Of a DNA stretch of 64,000 bases, positions 62,799 through 64,000 are shown in pieces. The position numbers and the translations under genes were made by a program. The notes beneath the pieces were generated by a model. It was not told the origin of the DNA. It saw only the letters and a list, made by a program, of their open reading frames with translations, and searched no databases. Every line of letters begins with the position of its first letter. The first letter of the stretch is position 1. Source of the DNA: Perca fluviatilis (taxonomy: Eukaryota; Chordata; Actinopteri; Perciformes; Percidae); NCBI RefSeq assembly GCF_010015445.1, contig NC_053119.1:22095050-22159049 (forward strand), read 5' to 3'.

Positions 62799-64000
62799 TA
62801 TTGTTCGTTTACAAGAAAACTCCAAAGGGCACCTTTAAAATGCTAAATACTTGGCACCATTAGCTGACCCAATCAGCAGCAATTAAAGCCTTGTAAGTTC
62901 AACTTCCCATGCAATGTCATTATTCAAGAAGAATACTTGGAATGTAACTGAAAAAGAGGCAAACACTCTGTTTATCAAACTCCCCCCATGCCATACCCTT
63001 TGAGTCGTCAGGCTGGAAATCTTCGTTTCTGATCTCTGTTGTTGTCAAACCCCCTGCTCCACCTTTGGCCCCTGTCCATCCTTTCATCCCCTTCCTCGCC
63101 CTGCCCTCCCCCCATCTCCTCTGCTTCAGAGGCCCACGTCTGGTTATCACAGGATTAGAACAAGGACACACACCCTGCATACACACCTAAGGCACAAGTA
63201 CACACATGCACATTTACACCTAGCACACACGCACACCTCAGGACAGCCTTCTTTAATAACATTCAAAGGGAGAGCACAACCAATCCGCTACCTTTCATGG
63301 ATTAGCTACTAATCTCACAGAGCGAGGAGCACCTCGGGCACTTTGGGGAAAAGACCAAGAGTAGAGGGAAGAAAGAGGAGGAATCCTGACCTTCAAGATC
63401 AAGGATAAAGTGCTAGTCAAAGAGCGGGGCAAAAGAAAGTTGGGGATGTTTCTTTTGCTAGAGGCTTCTCTGGATACGGAGCCTGGGCTGTGTCAGATCA
63501 TTTAGTTGTACATATTTCATTTAAAGTACATGAAGTCCACGTGTTTCCGTCTGCCATCAGCTGGGATCTCAACCTGCGACCTCACCTCCCCCCCTCGCTG
63601 CAGGTGGTCATGATGTAAAATACAGACTTCTGTCTGAGCTCGCTGACCACCTGACAAGCTGAGGAGAAATATAACCAGGCTCCATGCTGTTTCGTCCAGG
63701 CTTAAATCTGCAGATCAGTCCTTTAATCCACTATTCTGCACATAAACACTGAGCCATGAAATGAACTACAGTCAACTTAATCCTCTTTACTAGGCAGACT
63801 GGTTCTCATACGACACTGTAATGCATTTGCAAATATGGCTATCAATACCGGAACATTGTTTCTGCTGAGTTTGCGACTCGTTAATTGGTGGAAGCCATTG
63901 AGGATGATAAAGACGCTCGTATATCATGCAAATGTACAATGTCAATAGGTACTGAAGGGGGGCGGGTTAATGTTTCCTTACACAGCTGTAATATTTCTTG

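Larger units (their letters stand above)
58388..64000. other. nell2 upstream intron, partial
   Basis: More than 5.6 kb without a recognisable exon. I searched the minus strand for the preceding EGF exon (DIDEC...DDYSC) and did not find it. It contains a (GT)-rich stretch (61411-61470) and a MITE (62076-62798). The rest holds nothing I recognise. Confidence 0.6.

Overview
The window is vertebrate nuclear DNA from a teleost, probably a percomorph. It has small exons in long introns with GT/AG sites, long (AC)n and (TA)n microsatellites, and many fish-type transposons (L2, hAT, PIF/Harbinger, TTAA-target elements). The only recognisable host gene is nell2, read on the minus strand from high to low coordinates. 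I cannot tell nell2a from nell2b. Exons seen, in transcript order: EGF (58387-58265), EGF (56928-56833), EGF plus EGF/VWC-start in a damaged copy B (38730-38589, 37335-37144), the same two exons intact in copy A (14277-14137, 12874-12681), VWC (about 4481-4338) and VWC (1253-1029). The first exons and the last coding exon lie outside the window.

The dominant structure is a direct repeat of about 16.4 kb. Copy A (12427 to about 28802) and copy B (36893 to about 53252) are collinear, offset by roughly 24.45-24.49 kb. They share the two nell2 exons, a TTAA element, a hAT remnant and the same microsatellites. They differ mostly by 1-3 base indels, with stretches that look identical. Copy A stops at a 499-base N gap (28835-29333). 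Copy B starts exactly where a mobile element seems to end (...TTTGCTGTG, 36892). The two exons together are 335 nt, so a true tandem copy would break the nell2 frame, and the copy B exons also carry frameshifting indels. The simplest reading is that A and B are two haplotypes placed end to end in the assembly, and that haplotype B carries an insertion of up to 7.5 kb in a nell2 intron at the point matching 12427. A real duplication is not excluded.

The block between the copies (29334-36892) holds a decayed multi-exon plus-strand locus: a SAMD3-like domain (about 30.5-33.5 kb) followed by a transposase-like module with an HDLLEGV motif (about 33.7-36.1 kb). It also holds a TTAA-flanked MITE, a fold-back MITE, and a hAT MITE with a perfect 8-bp target duplication nested in an AACACT-rich terminal repeat.

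Outside the repeat, 1-12.4 kb is nell2 3' intron sequence with a long dead L2 LINE (about 7.15-11.06 kb) and an internally deleted hAT with a BED-finger remnant (11450-12178). The 53.3-64 kb part is upstream intron with a PIF/Harbinger element (54971-56544), two EGF exons and a MITE (62076-62798). No RNA genes, CRISPR arrays or prokaryotic features were seen.
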